IMG/VR virus record: IMGVR_UViG_3300047509_000088
Span: 31,371-95,370 of that record
DNA length: 64,000 nucleotides
Source of the DNA: a virus
Strand: one strand, 5' to 3'
The notes below the pieces were generated by a model. That model was not told where the DNA came from, ran no database searches, and was given only the letters and a program-made list of their open reading frames with translations. Numbering within the stretch: the stretch's first letter is position 1; each line of letters starts with the position of its first letter. A program made the translations under genes and the position numbers. Positions 23,110 to 30,249 of this stretch are shown piece by piece.

Positions 23110-24191
23110 ATCGGAGCTGGCCAATTCGACCTGGTCAGATCGTCCGGATCATCAGGGTTGAAACCGATAGACGGTTGTGACGGCGGGTCGAGGTCGTGCT
23201 TCCAGGCGGTCGCCGTCAAATTGGACGGCGTCAAATTGGACGACGGACCGGCCTCCCCCCGGAGCCGGCTGGCGAGAACGTCATGGGCCAGCCGGAGCTT
23301 GTCCAGGTTGTCGCGGGCTTGATTCCGCTCCTCGATCAGGCGGGTGTAATCCAGACGTGCCTGGTCGCGCTCCTTGGTTCGACTGTCTCGCTCGACCCGG
23401 GCGCGATTTCGCTCACCCTCTATCCGGACCAGGTTGTCGAGGAGGGTCTGTTGGCGCGCTTCGGCGCCGGCCGTCTCGCGCCGCTGACCCTCAAGCACTT
23501 CACGGGTGGCGCGGAGATCGCTCTCCAGATTGACGATCGTCTGACGGAGAGATTCGTTCAGCCGGCCGATCGACTTGACCTGGTCCCGGGCTGCCGTGAG
23601 CTTCTCCTCCAGTTCGACGACCTCCTCCCCTCGGGCGCGGATCGTCTGAACCTGATTGGCGTTCATCTGTTTGAATTGGCTGACCTGATCCTTGAGATAA
23701 GCGGTTTCGAGCGCGCGGACGTTGGCCTCTCGGAGGGACTGGATCGTCTTCTCCAATTTGGCGCGGACGTCATCGCGTTCATGTATGAGCTGATGGCGCT
23801 GTTTGCGGAGGTCGTCGTCCGACTCGGATAGCGATATGTCATGAGGCGGCCGATCGTCAGGCGGCTGGACGAGGTAGTTGACCGGCTTGAGCATCGCCCA
23901 GGCGTGCATGATCTCGTTCCGGGTCGAGACGCCGATGTACCCGCCCGGGTTGATCACATAGACCTCATCTGACATGTCGATCTTCTGACGGTGGAGTTCG
24001 TCCAGGCGGGACTTCTCGTCCCTTGACACATCAAGCCAGACGCCCGGTCCGATTACTATCGTGCCCTTGAGGGTCAGGTCGCTGGTGACTTTCTCGAACT
24101 CAGACTTGAACCGCCTTGACCCGACCAGACAGACGATTGTCGGATGACCCGGTTGAACAGGATTCATGTTCTCAGTCAGACGGCCAGACAT
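23106..24191 (-). CDS. SLOG/deoxyribosyltransferase-like domain fused to a long coiled coil
   Basis: 361 residues. Residues 15-110 look like the DUF4406/deoxyribosyltransferase-related fold: IVCLVGSRRFKSEFEKV, LDELHRQKIDMSDEVYVINP, GGYIGVSTRNEIMHAW, LKPVNYL. About 190 residues of heptad-type coiled coil follow, then a short Pro/Asp-rich tail. Stand-alone versions of the first domain are common; the coiled-coil fusion is unusual. Start 24191 has GGGAG upstream; ATG 24167 is possible. Confidence 0.65.
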   Translation of the reverse strand: MSGRLTENMNPVQPGHPTIVCLVGSRRFKSEFEKVTSDLTLKGTIVIGPGVWLDVSRDEKSRLDELHRQKIDMSDEVYVINPGGYIGVSTRNEIMHAWAMLKPVNYLVQPPDDRPPHDISLSESDDDLRKQRHQLIHERDDVRAKLEKTIQSLREANVRALETAYLKDQVSQFKQMNANQVQTIRARGEEVVELEEKLTAARDQVKSIGRLNESLRQTIVNLESDLRATREVLEGQRRETAGAEARQQTLLDNLVRIEGERNRARVERDSRTKERDQARLDYTRLIEERNQARDNLDKLRLAHDVLASRLRGEAGPSSNLTPSNLTATAWKHDLDPPSQPSIGFNPDDPDDLTRSNWPAPI

Positions 24192-24495
24192 CGGCTCCCT
24201 CCCTTCCATTCAGTGCCGGCTGGTTATCGAGGTAGTAGGCGCCGCCGTAATACCCGGACTCGGGGACGATCCCCTTTGATTCGAGGTAGGCCCGCGCTTC
24301 GATCAGATGGGTGGCCACGAAGTCGGCATGGCCGTGAACCATGATCGAGTAAGCTTCGCAGTCCATCACGAGGCACATGAGAAGGAGGTCCGATTTGGTC
24401 ATCTGGCTTGCGAGGGAGACATGTCTGTCGAACCCGGGTATGGGCGGGAGCTTCTCGCGCTCTGCTGTTCGGCGGCTGTACTCTTCGACGGTCAT
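24172..24495 (-). CDS. Unknown protein
   Basis: 107 residues, N-terminal charged helix, then SLASQMTKSDLLLMCLVMDC and a Tyr/Gly segment ESGYYGGAYYLDN. ATGA overlap upstream. Unknown. Confidence 0.6.
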   Translation of the reverse strand: MTVEEYSRRTAEREKLPPIPGFDRHVSLASQMTKSDLLLMCLVMDCEAYSIMVHGHADFVATHLIEARAYLESKGIVPESGYYGGAYYLDNQPALNGREGADVWPSD

Positions 24496-24920
24496 CCTTC
24501 AACCTCGCCAGCCGGCTCCGGACTGACGCCGGCCGTCTGACCAGCCGGCTGACCGGCCGGTTGGTCAGATAGTTCGTTCTCGATCTCGAAGATCGCGTTG
24601 GCGGCCGCGATCATGTCCTGACTCGCCTTCCGCCGGATGTCTCGGAGCTTCGCCAGGCCCGATACAAGCGCCTCCTTCCGGGTCGGGTAGGCGCGTTCCT
24701 CCAGCCGAGAGCGACTCTGCCTCGGATCGTGAGGCGAGAAGCCGTTTGCCTGGTGAAGGGTCCGCTCGTCCGACTGGCCGTTGACGGCGGTAACCCGATA
24801 CACAACCAGGGTTGATCCGCCGCCTGTCACGACGCACCTTTCGAGTCGGGGGACCTGGAGGATTGTGTCGTATCGTCTGACGTATATGAGCCAGAACTCG
24901 TCGCCAGTCTGTAGGTTCAT
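24492..24920 (-). CDS. Unknown protein with QPAGQPAGQ tail
   Basis: 142 residues. Beta start (DEFWLIYVRRYDTILQV), a helix, then the disordered tail DQPAGQPAGQTAG encoded by the recurrent CCGGCTGACC-type DNA motif. AAAGGAG precedes ATG 24920. Confidence 0.6.
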   Translation of the reverse strand: MNLQTGDEFWLIYVRRYDTILQVPRLERCVVTGGGSTLVVYRVTAVNGQSDERTLHQANGFSPHDPRQSRSRLEERAYPTRKEALVSGLAKLRDIRRKASQDMIAAANAIFEIENELSDQPAGQPAGQTAGVSPEPAGEVEG

Positions 24921-24924
24921 ATAG

Positions 24925-25134
24925 TTAGTTCTCCTTTATCGAATGGTCATACACGACCATCCCAAGCCAGCCGCCCGTATAGCCGATCACGAGCCCGCCG
25001 ACGAATATCATGAGATCGCCGGTCAGGTCGGTCGGGTGGACGTATATCAGAAGGAACGGAATCCACAGAACAATCGCCACCGCCCAGCCGGCCAGTTGAG
25101 CCCACGCCCTGGGGGATGGCGGTCTAGGCATCAT
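24925..25134 (-). CDS. Two-span membrane protein
   Basis: 69 residues with helices AGWAVAIVLWIPFLLIYV and MIFVGGLVIGYTGGWLGMVV. It starts inside the remnant frame that ends at 25124. Confidence 0.6.
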   Translation of the reverse strand: MMPRPPSPRAWAQLAGWAVAIVLWIPFLLIYVHPTDLTGDLMIFVGGLVIGYTGGWLGMVVYDHSIKEN

Positions 25135-25357
25135 CTGGCTGGTCGTCGTCTGACCGGTCAGACGGAGGCTGGTCGCCAGACGGTCTATCGCCGTCAGGTT
25201 GGTCGTTAGACGGAGGTTGGTCGAGGATTGGCTGGATCTTGTTCCACCTGTCCGCCACCAGTTTGAGGCGACGGCGGCCCTCCTTCTCCTCGGCTTCGGA
25301 ATCGTCCCAAGCGGATAGGCGGATTATCGCAACGATGAAGGACGTGCTCGCCAGGAT
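25124..25357 (-). pseudogene. Start-less 3' remnant of a gene broken by an HNH insertion
   Basis: After a TGA (25360-25358) a frame with good codon bias runs IVAIIRLSAWDDSEAEEKEG, a basic helix and an acidic QPDGDRPSGDQPPSD tail to TAG 25124. No usable start codon exists before residue 30. It overlaps the HNH fragment one frame away. Best read as the 3' end of a gene whose middle was replaced. Confidence 0.5.
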
Positions 25358-25568
25358 TCAGCGGTCCCCAGACAAGCTGCCAGGCAACTACGTGTGTAAG
25401 CTGCGGCACATCGAAGATTGCACGAGCGTTGACTTGACCATAGCCGAATCGAGTATGACTGCCACCAGTCCAGGGCCAACATCCGCCAGCGTCCGAGAAA
25501 TCGACCCGCTCCCAGAAACGATCGATGAACTCATCGACAGTCATCGGCCGCCGACCGCGCTTACCCAA
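25206..25568 (-). pseudogene. Truncated HNH endonuclease
   Basis: The first about 82 residues look like an HNH protein: MTVDEFIDRFWERVDFSDAG, GCWPWTGG, FGYGQVNARAIFD, LTHVVAWQLVWGPL, EHVLHRCDNPP. The expected continuation (C-V-N-P-x-H-L) is missing and the frame runs into unrelated Arg/Gly/Pro sequence. Part of the catalytic motif is lost, so it is probably dead. Confidence 0.65.
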
Positions 25569-25674
25569 GGTCGTATCCCTGGGCGGCGTAGTCGGCGATG
25601 ATCCGATTTGCCTGATAGATCGTCTCCAGGGCGGCTTGACGGAAGTTCTTCTTCTCGTATCGGATCAGGGGCAT
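25561..25674 (-). pseudogene. 5' fragment of a phage gene cut by the HNH insertion
   Basis: 37 residues, MPLIRYEKKNFRQAALETIY, then QANRIIADYAAQGYDLG and TAA. I recall a similar start in longer phage proteins that continue LTLRQLYYQFV, but cannot check it here. The break falls exactly where the HNH fragment begins, so the parent gene seems to have been interrupted. Confidence 0.45.
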
Positions 25675-25675
25675 A

Positions 25676-25885
25676 TCAGCCAGTCGGGTCCGATTTGACC
25701 ATGATCATCGCGGCATCTTCCGGTATGCACTCGGCCAGCTCACGGAGTTCGTCCGCCAGGTCGCCATAGTACCCGAGGTCTGATAGTAGATCGTCAAGCT
25801 TGTCGAGCTTGGTCCGGAAGGCGCCCATAAGGGTCGTCATGTTCCGGGGATTGGGGGTCAGGTTCTCTCCGGTTAGGTTCGGCAT
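25676..25885 (-). CDS. Small helical protein, unknown
   Basis: 69 residues; LDKLDDLLSDLGYYGDLADE is an acidic helix pair. ATG start. Unknown. Confidence 0.6.
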   Translation of the reverse strand: MPNLTGENLTPNPRNMTTLMGAFRTKLDKLDDLLSDLGYYGDLADELRELAECIPEDAAMIMVKSDPTG

Positions 25886-25886
25886 A

Positions 25887-26165
25887 TCAGTCGATCTCCC
25901 TCATCAGATTCAATCGCTCGGATATCCGTCTGACCTGGCCGATGTTCGGATAGGCGTCGTAGAATCCCCGGCAAATCGGGTCTTCGAGGTTGATCTCGAC
26001 CAAACCTTCCGAGTCGGTATTGCGGGTCAGACGGTCATGACACGGGATGTGAACGTCATGCGTTATGCACGCCTGGACCATCCCCTTGACCCGGCCGGGA
26101 CGCAGGAGCATCTTGTTTCCCGGCCTGAATATGCAAGTTGGGCACATCTCGCGAAGGACTTTCAT
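25887..26165 (-). CDS. Small Cys-containing protein
   Basis: 92 residues starting MKVLREMCPTCIFRPGNKML, with later CITHDVHIPCHD and CRGF. Looks like a small metal-binding protein of the type found in actinophages. ATGA overlap with the next gene. Confidence 0.65.
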   Translation of the reverse strand: MKVLREMCPTCIFRPGNKMLLRPGRVKGMVQACITHDVHIPCHDRLTRNTDSEGLVEINLEDPICRGFYDAYPNIGQVRRISERLNLMREID

Positions 26166-26401
26166 TCAGGCGCGCTCGCGGCCTGGTTCTCGGCCAGCGT
26201 TTCCACTCCGACTCGAATACACTCCTCGACGGTCATACGGATGATCGAGCTGTCGTGGCTGTTCCTTTCACGGATAACAAGGCCGTTGTTCCGTCCGAGG
26301 ATCGACATCCGCCTGTCTCGCATGTCCACGAGATAGTCCTCGACCGCCCTGCGGGCGCGCTCGTAATCCTCGTCCGTCAGCTTATCGAGATCGAGGATCA
26401 C
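26162..26401 (-). CDS. Small unknown protein
   Basis: 79 residues from GTG 26401; two charged helices (DEDYERARRAVEDYLVDMRD) and a beta segment. Unknown. Confidence 0.6.
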   Translation of the reverse strand: MILDLDKLTDEDYERARRAVEDYLVDMRDRRMSILGRNNGLVIRERNSHDSSIIRMTVEECIRVGVETLAENQAASAPE

Positions 26402-26402
26402 C

Positions 26403-26618
26403 TCACCCCCGCTTCCACAAGCCGACCGCGTAGACCCCGAGCAGGAAGGACGCCATGTGATCGTCGTCCGGCAGGGTCACCATGAACGGCGCCCCTCCCC
26501 GGATTGTCCGTAGGCCGACCGTCCAGCTCAACCCCAAAGGGTCCGTGGGCAGGACGTATGCGATCACGCCCAGCTCGGCTAGTACTCTGAGGTTCGCGAG
26601 GATCTCCTGGGAGGTCAT
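26403..26618 (-). CDS. Small unknown protein
   Basis: 71 residues, MTSQEILANLRVLAELGVIA, ending FLLGVYAVGLWKRG. Chosen over a longer frame in the same region because ATG 26618 and codon bias fit. Confidence 0.6.
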   Translation of the reverse strand: MTSQEILANLRVLAELGVIAYVLPTDPLGLSWTVGLRTIRGGAPFMVTLPDDDHMASFLLGVYAVGLWKRG

Positions 26619-26711
26619 GAGGCCGGCTGATCATCTCAGGATTGACGACCGACCGGAATGGGACTCTCCGGGCCGGACCCGTGACTGACCGGCAGGCGAC
26701 CGTCTGACCGG

Positions 26712-26849
26712 CTACCACCTCGCCATGCCCGCCGAGAGGTAGTAGTACGCGAGCAGGGCCCCAACCAGGATCAGGACCATGAACGTCCAGAGTCGGCCAA
26801 GGCGCCTCTCGGCTCGGCGGCTGATGTAGTTAACTGGCCTGTAGTTCAT
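26712..26849 (-). CDS. 45-residue membrane peptide
   Basis: MNYRPVNYISRRAERRLGRL then WTFMVLILVGALLAYYYLS. GGAAGAG precedes ATG 26849. Single span, basic N-terminus. Confidence 0.55.
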   Translation of the reverse strand: MNYRPVNYISRRAERRLGRLWTFMVLILVGALLAYYYLSAGMARW

Positions 26850-26888
26850 CTCTCTTCCTCGGATTGATCGGTTAGACGGGTTGATCGG

Positions 26889-27179
26889 TTAGACGGATTG
26901 GTCGGGCTGATCGGATTGAGAATGTCGGGCGGTGATTATCGCAATTTGGGCGCGGATTCGGGCTATGTCCGATAGGTAATTCGCGTCATGCAGATAAACG
27001 ACCTTGTCAGACGGGAAGTCCATCCCCAAGAGCTGCTCGTATCGCCAGACGTGACGGAAGTCCTTCCGGGCGATCCTGTGCTCGCGTGTGTAGTTGGCAG
27101 CCGCCCTGGTTCCGCCGATTAGGATCTTGGGCCGACGGGGTCTATCCGGCTGAGGCGGCGTCTCCTTCGGAGCCGTCAT
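26889..27179 (-). CDS. Unknown basic protein
   Basis: 96 residues; KILIGGTRAAANYTREHRIA and DKVVYLHDANYLSDIARIRA. Could be a small nucleotide- or DNA-binding protein. One-nt overlap with the upstream gene. Confidence 0.6.
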   Translation of the reverse strand: MTAPKETPPQPDRPRRPKILIGGTRAAANYTREHRIARKDFRHVWRYEQLLGMDFPSDKVVYLHDANYLSDIARIRAQIAIITARHSQSDQPDQSV

Positions 27180-27529
27180 CAGAAGATCACCTTCTTCATC
27201 CTGTTTAACCGATCCTGCTCTTTCTCTTGGGCCGAATAGTTTGGGGTCGGAACCCCGCCAGGACCCTGAACGGGCCGGAGGGTTACTTGATCGACGACTA
27301 CGTAACGGTAGTCGCCTCGCCCGACTTGATCCGCAATTACAACCTTGAACCGTCCGAATGGATAGTCCGCTGTCCTGGTCGGGGTCGCCCTCCGCTTTCT
27401 GTCCATCAGCTTGATCTCCAGCCGGTCCAGGCGCTCCTCCTCGGTTTCAGCCGGCCTGATTTCAGCCGGCTTGGCCAGGCGGACAGTCACCAGCCGAAGG
27501 AACTCCTCACATTCAGCCTGGGTCATCAT
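27179..27529 (-). CDS. Unknown protein
   Basis: 116 residues: acidic helix (MMTQAECEEFLRLVTVRLAK), then strands GRFKVVIADQVGRGDYRYVV. TGATG junction with the upstream HTH gene. Confidence 0.6.
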   Translation of the reverse strand: MMTQAECEEFLRLVTVRLAKPAEIRPAETEEERLDRLEIKLMDRKRRATPTRTADYPFGRFKVVIADQVGRGDYRYVVVDQVTLRPVQGPGGVPTPNYSAQEKEQDRLNRMKKVIF

Positions 27530-27750
27530 CAGTCCTCCCGCCTCTGCCACTTGGAGATGGTCACGGCCGACACCCCGGCGAGCTTGGCGACGGCTCTTGT
27601 GGAGTGGCCATACTGAATCGCCAGGTCGGCCGAAGCCTCGATCAGATCGTCCGTAACGACCGCCAGCTCATTCTTGAGGCGAGTGCGCTCGGCGCCGAGT
27701 AGTCGGACCTTCTTCTCGGCGACGTCTCGCGCGGCGTAATAATTGTCCAT
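27529..27750 (-). CDS. Small HTH protein
   Basis: 73 residues. A charged helix is followed by a clear HTH: YGHSTRAVAKLAGVSAVTIS (residues 48-67) and KWQRRED. Probably binds DNA, as a regulator or a replication accessory. Confidence 0.7.
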   Translation of the reverse strand: MDNYYAARDVAEKKVRLLGAERTRLKNELAVVTDDLIEASADLAIQYGHSTRAVAKLAGVSAVTISKWQRRED

Positions 27751-28091
27751 CAGGCGGGATCTCCATTTCGTCGAATGTCAGTCGGGTCTATTCCCACCCG
27801 GCCGGATATGACCTTCGACTCGACCTCTTGGCCTATAAGCTGTTCGAGATCCAGTTCCCAGGCTTGCTCGTCTGGCATGGGCCCGTACACCGCTTCCACC
27901 AGCCGTCTGAGCGCGGAACGGTTCGGTCGGCCGTCCGGCAGCGGGTCGGGGCGAGGATTCATGGTCGGGATGTAGACCTTCCAGAAGTCCACCCGGCCCG
28001 ACTTGGCGGACGGGCGGCTGGTCGGCCGGAACTGGACCTCGATCAGACCGGTCTGCGGGTTGAGTCGGACGGCGATGATCTTGAAGGTCAT
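27750..28091 (-). CDS. Paralogue of the core of the protein at 6553
   Basis: 113 residues with RRLVEAVYGPMPDEQAWELD and LIGQEVESKV, matching RQFVEAIYGPITDDQAYAID and LVGQRVVFV of the larger protein. It lacks the Pro-rich tail. The shared core may bind single-stranded DNA or nucleotides; not proven. Confidence 0.6.
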   Translation of the reverse strand: MTFKIIAVRLNPQTGLIEVQFRPTSRPSAKSGRVDFWKVYIPTMNPRPDPLPDGRPNRSALRRLVEAVYGPMPDEQAWELDLEQLIGQEVESKVISGRVGIDPTDIRRNGDPA

Positions 28092-28094
28092 CGG

Positions 28095-28298
28095 TCAAAC
28101 GGCCTTTCGGTCTGACGGCCGGCTGAACCGATCCAGTACCAGATTGACGAGTCGGACCGCCGAGACGGTCAGACGAGGAATCGGCTGGATATGAGCGGTT
28201 GTTCCAGTCGCCCGGATTGCAATACCCGGACGACCCTTGATCCAGACGATGCCCCTCGGCTTGACGGCACCTGGAGCGGTCGTGATCTGAATGGTCAT
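28095..28298 (-). CDS. Small basic unknown protein
   Basis: 67 residues, MTIQITTAPGAVKPRGIVWI, then a basic strand-rich part. ATG 28298 overlaps the stop of the frame upstream (ATGA). Confidence 0.55.
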   Translation of the reverse strand: MTIQITTAPGAVKPRGIVWIKGRPGIAIRATGTTAHIQPIPRLTVSAVRLVNLVLDRFSRPSDRKAV

Positions 28299-28471
28299 AC
28301 CGACAGGTCGACCTTTGATCCGAGGTGGATCGACGCGCCCAGGACCCGAAGCTCTTTGATCGTCCGAATCGGCGGGTCCTCCGCGAACTCCTCCCGGAGC
28401 GCGGTGAACTCCCAACCGGCGTACAGGTTGGGGCTTGGATAGACGGATTGATCGGGTGCGGGGCATGTGAT
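28295..28471 (-). pseudogene. Coding frame without a normal start codon
   Basis: The frame ending at 28295 has strong codon bias and reads VYPSPN, LYAGWEFTALREEFAEDP, IRTIKELRVLGASIHLGSKV. No ATG, GTG or TTG lies in it after the upstream stop. A well-placed ATG with a ribosome site (28466) is one frame off. Either a 1-nt indel broke the start or a rare start (ATC 28471) is used. Confidence 0.4.
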
Positions 28472-28527
28472 TCTCTCTTTCCTTTTCCGGATTGATTAGG
28501 CGGATAGACGGTCAGACGGCTAGACGG

Positions 28528-28722
28528 TTAGGCGGCGAGTCCGGCTCGACGCAACTGCGCGCAGGTTCGCTTGTAGGCGGAGTGGTTGTCGATCTGGAGG
28601 TTCCGGGGGAGGATCGCGACCAACTTGCCCTGATACGTGAGCTTCAGGTGGGAACCGCCGTTCGAAGTCTCGACGCCCTGACGGCGGAGGCTCTTGATCA
28701 AGTCGGGAAGGGGACTTGCCAT
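28528..28722 (-). CDS. HicA-like protein (mRNA interferase fold)
   Basis: 64 residues. IKSLRRQGVETSNGGSHLKL matches the HicA/YcfA pattern with the active-site His in GSH, then LVAILPRNLQIDNHSAYKRT. HicA toxins cut mRNA; no HicB-like antitoxin gene is adjacent, so it may have another role. It has its own strong promoter. Confidence 0.65.
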   Translation of the reverse strand: MASPLPDLIKSLRRQGVETSNGGSHLKLTYQGKLVAILPRNLQIDNHSAYKRTCAQLRRAGLAA

Positions 28723-28735
28723 TTCTTCAAACCGG

Positions 28736-28764
28736 AGTATATCAGGGTAGGGCGTACATGTCAA
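28736..28764 (-). promoter_or_regulatory. Strong sigma70-type promoter of the HicA-like gene
   Basis: TTGACA (28764-28759), 17-nt spacer with TGTACGCCC, TG-extended TATACT (28741-28736). Best match of the promoter family in this window. 13 nt separate the -10 from ATG 28722. Confidence 0.8.
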
Positions 28765-28770
28765 GCTGGT

Positions 28771-28884
28771 TTACTGGCTTGTCTTCCTTCTTCTGATGCG
28801 CTGCTTCTCGCGGGCGATCCATTCGTCAGTTTGGCGCAACTCGTTCCGCCACTTTTGCTCCCGGCGTTCCCACTGGACCGTCAT
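28771..28884 (-). CDS. 37-residue basic helix peptide
   Basis: MTVQWERREQKWRNELRQTD then WIAREKQRIRRRKTSQ. One long charged helix. ATG 28884 follows GGTGG. Unknown. Confidence 0.5.
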   Translation of the reverse strand: MTVQWERREQKWRNELRQTDEWIAREKQRIRRRKTSQ

Positions 28885-28903
28885 TCGACCACCCTTGCGA
28901 TAC

Positions 28904-29077
28904 CTACGCGTGGTCGGCAACCTGAAGCTCCCCCAGCTCGAACCAAAGCCTCCCGTTCGGCGAGTCGATCCACGCCCCGTCAGGATCGACCTCGGAGACC
29001 GTCCCCTCCAACCCGTCAAACATCCCGTCCGGGTCCACGACTTTGACGGTCTGGCCGATCTTGAACTTCTTGCTCAT
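28904..29077 (-). CDS. 57-residue KOW/SH3-like protein
   Basis: KFKIGQTVKVVDPDGMFDGL, EGTVSEVDPDGAWIDS and GRLWFELGELQ form the small beta-barrel pattern of KOW-type domains. These often bind RNA or proteins. ATG 29077 to TAG 28904. Confidence 0.6.
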   Translation of the reverse strand: MSKKFKIGQTVKVVDPDGMFDGLEGTVSEVDPDGAWIDSPNGRLWFELGELQVADHA

Positions 29078-29203
29078 CCTCATCTCTCCCGGATAGACGG
29101 TCTGACGGATAAAACGGTCTGACGGATAAGTCGTGGCGGAGCGACCACCCTCTCCGGTAATGCCCCGCCACCGCTATTCACTTCGTCTGATCATAACACC
29201 CGG
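29078..29203. other. Intergenic hairpin region
   Basis: Repeated GGTCTGACGGATAA units (29098-29130) and an imperfect stem GTGGCGGAG / CCCGCCAC (29133-29171) after the nuclease gene. Possibly a terminator, without a U-run. Confidence 0.35.
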
Positions 29204-29599
29204 TTAAAGAGATCCATCAAGGATCGTGTGGAACGTCTGTTTGGTAATCTGGCGACCGCCGGTCATATCGAGAGATCCGCGAGCGGGGGTCGGGTCTGGG
29301 CGGAAAGCGGTGATCGTTCTAAATTGCTCGTACTGGACCAACAAGACGTAATGACCGCCGGCTCGAACGACCCTGGCGAGAGATTGTCTTTGTTGAGGGG
29401 TCCATCTTGACAGGGGAAAGGTCGAACCAGTAGCAACGGACTTGCACTCAATCGCAGTAAACACCCCACCCGTTAGAACGAGGAAGTCGGCCGGCGCCCA
29501 GATCTTGAAGTGCCCCGAATAGTCCGGGGGATGATAAGCGAAGTAGCTCGGGTCCGACAGCCAGGCCGCGATCTTGTTCTCAAAGGGGTTGTTTGACAC
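29204..29599 (-). CDS. PD-(D/E)XK nuclease, Holliday-junction-resolvase-like
   Basis: 131 residues. The core has APADFLVLTGGVFTAIECKS (D...ExK), then the Gln-rich helix RWTPQQRQSLARVVRAGG and strand HYVLLVQY. This order fits RecU/VRR-NUC-like resolvases. GTG 29599 has GGAGG upstream. Likely resolves recombination or replication joints. Confidence 0.72.
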   Translation of the reverse strand: MSNNPFENKIAAWLSDPSYFAYHPPDYSGHFKIWAPADFLVLTGGVFTAIECKSVATGSTFPLSRWTPQQRQSLARVVRAGGHYVLLVQYEQFRTITAFRPDPTPARGSLDMTGGRQITKQTFHTILDGSL

Positions 29600-29780
29600 T
29601 TCCTCCCTCCGATTTGGTTCGCTTCAACCTCGCCTCCCGGATTCGATTCACGGCCAATTCTGCATACTCGGCTGACAGCTCGATTCTGGGATCAATCGCA
29701 ATTGGTCGATCACGTGCCCTACCAATATGACGCCTGACTGGCCGGGCGGTATCAGGTCGACAGCCGGCTGGATCATCTTT
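29580..29780 (-). pseudogene. Possible start-less coding frame
   Basis: A frame between 29780 and 29580 reads DTARPVRRHIGRARDRPIAI, then ELSAEYAELAVNRIREARLK, with coding-type third bases, but has no start except an internal GTG. Its stop overlaps the nuclease start. It may be the remnant of a gene, or use a start I cannot see. Confidence 0.3.
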
Positions 29781-30231
29781 TCAGGTCGTCTAGCGACGAC
29801 ACATTCAAGACGTCATACCGCTCCGCCAGATCAGACGCGTTATAAAGGGCCGTGATCTGGGCGTACTCGCATCTCAGGCCGGTCTGATGTTCGATCATAC
29901 GGCCCCAGACCTGGACGGACCCGATCACGTGCCTGACCGGGGGGTCGTAATCAATGGTGGCCGCCTGAACCATCTGAGATCTGACGAAGTGCATCCATGT
30001 CAGGGCTTGGGTTGATAAGTATTCCAGGACATCATTTACGGACGGTAGAACCCAGATCCCGCAGGAACACTTTTCGAGCGGGGCCGGGTGATCCTCGGAT
30101 GGCATCGGCGGCCAGGCCAGGTGCTCAGCCTGATTGACGCCAGGACTCCACTTGTGGCGGGTGAAGGTCAGAGAGTTGAGAGTCGTCCTATCCGGAGAGA
30201 CGGCCACGAGCCAGGCCCTATACCCGGTCAT
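29773..30231 (-). CDS. GYRAW-family protein, copy 1 of 6
   Basis: 152 residues. Family pattern: MTGYRAW at the start, KWSPGVNQAEH, CSCGIW near the centre, VQVWGRMIEHQTGLRCEYAQ, and LAERYDV near the end. A CxCG pair, then WG and EH residues, suggests a small metal-binding or enzymatic domain. I recall related single proteins in actinobacteria, but none with known function. Confidence 0.7.
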   Translation of the reverse strand: MTGYRAWLVAVSPDRTTLNSLTFTRHKWSPGVNQAEHLAWPPMPSEDHPAPLEKCSCGIWVLPSVNDVLEYLSTQALTWMHFVRSQMVQAATIDYDPPVRHVIGSVQVWGRMIEHQTGLRCEYAQITALYNASDLAERYDVLNVSSLDDLKR

Positions 30232-30249
30232 TTCTATACCCGGTCATAC

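Noticed and set aside
28528-28722. Complete HicAB toxin-antitoxin pair
   Set aside because: No HicB-like gene is next to the HicA-like gene.
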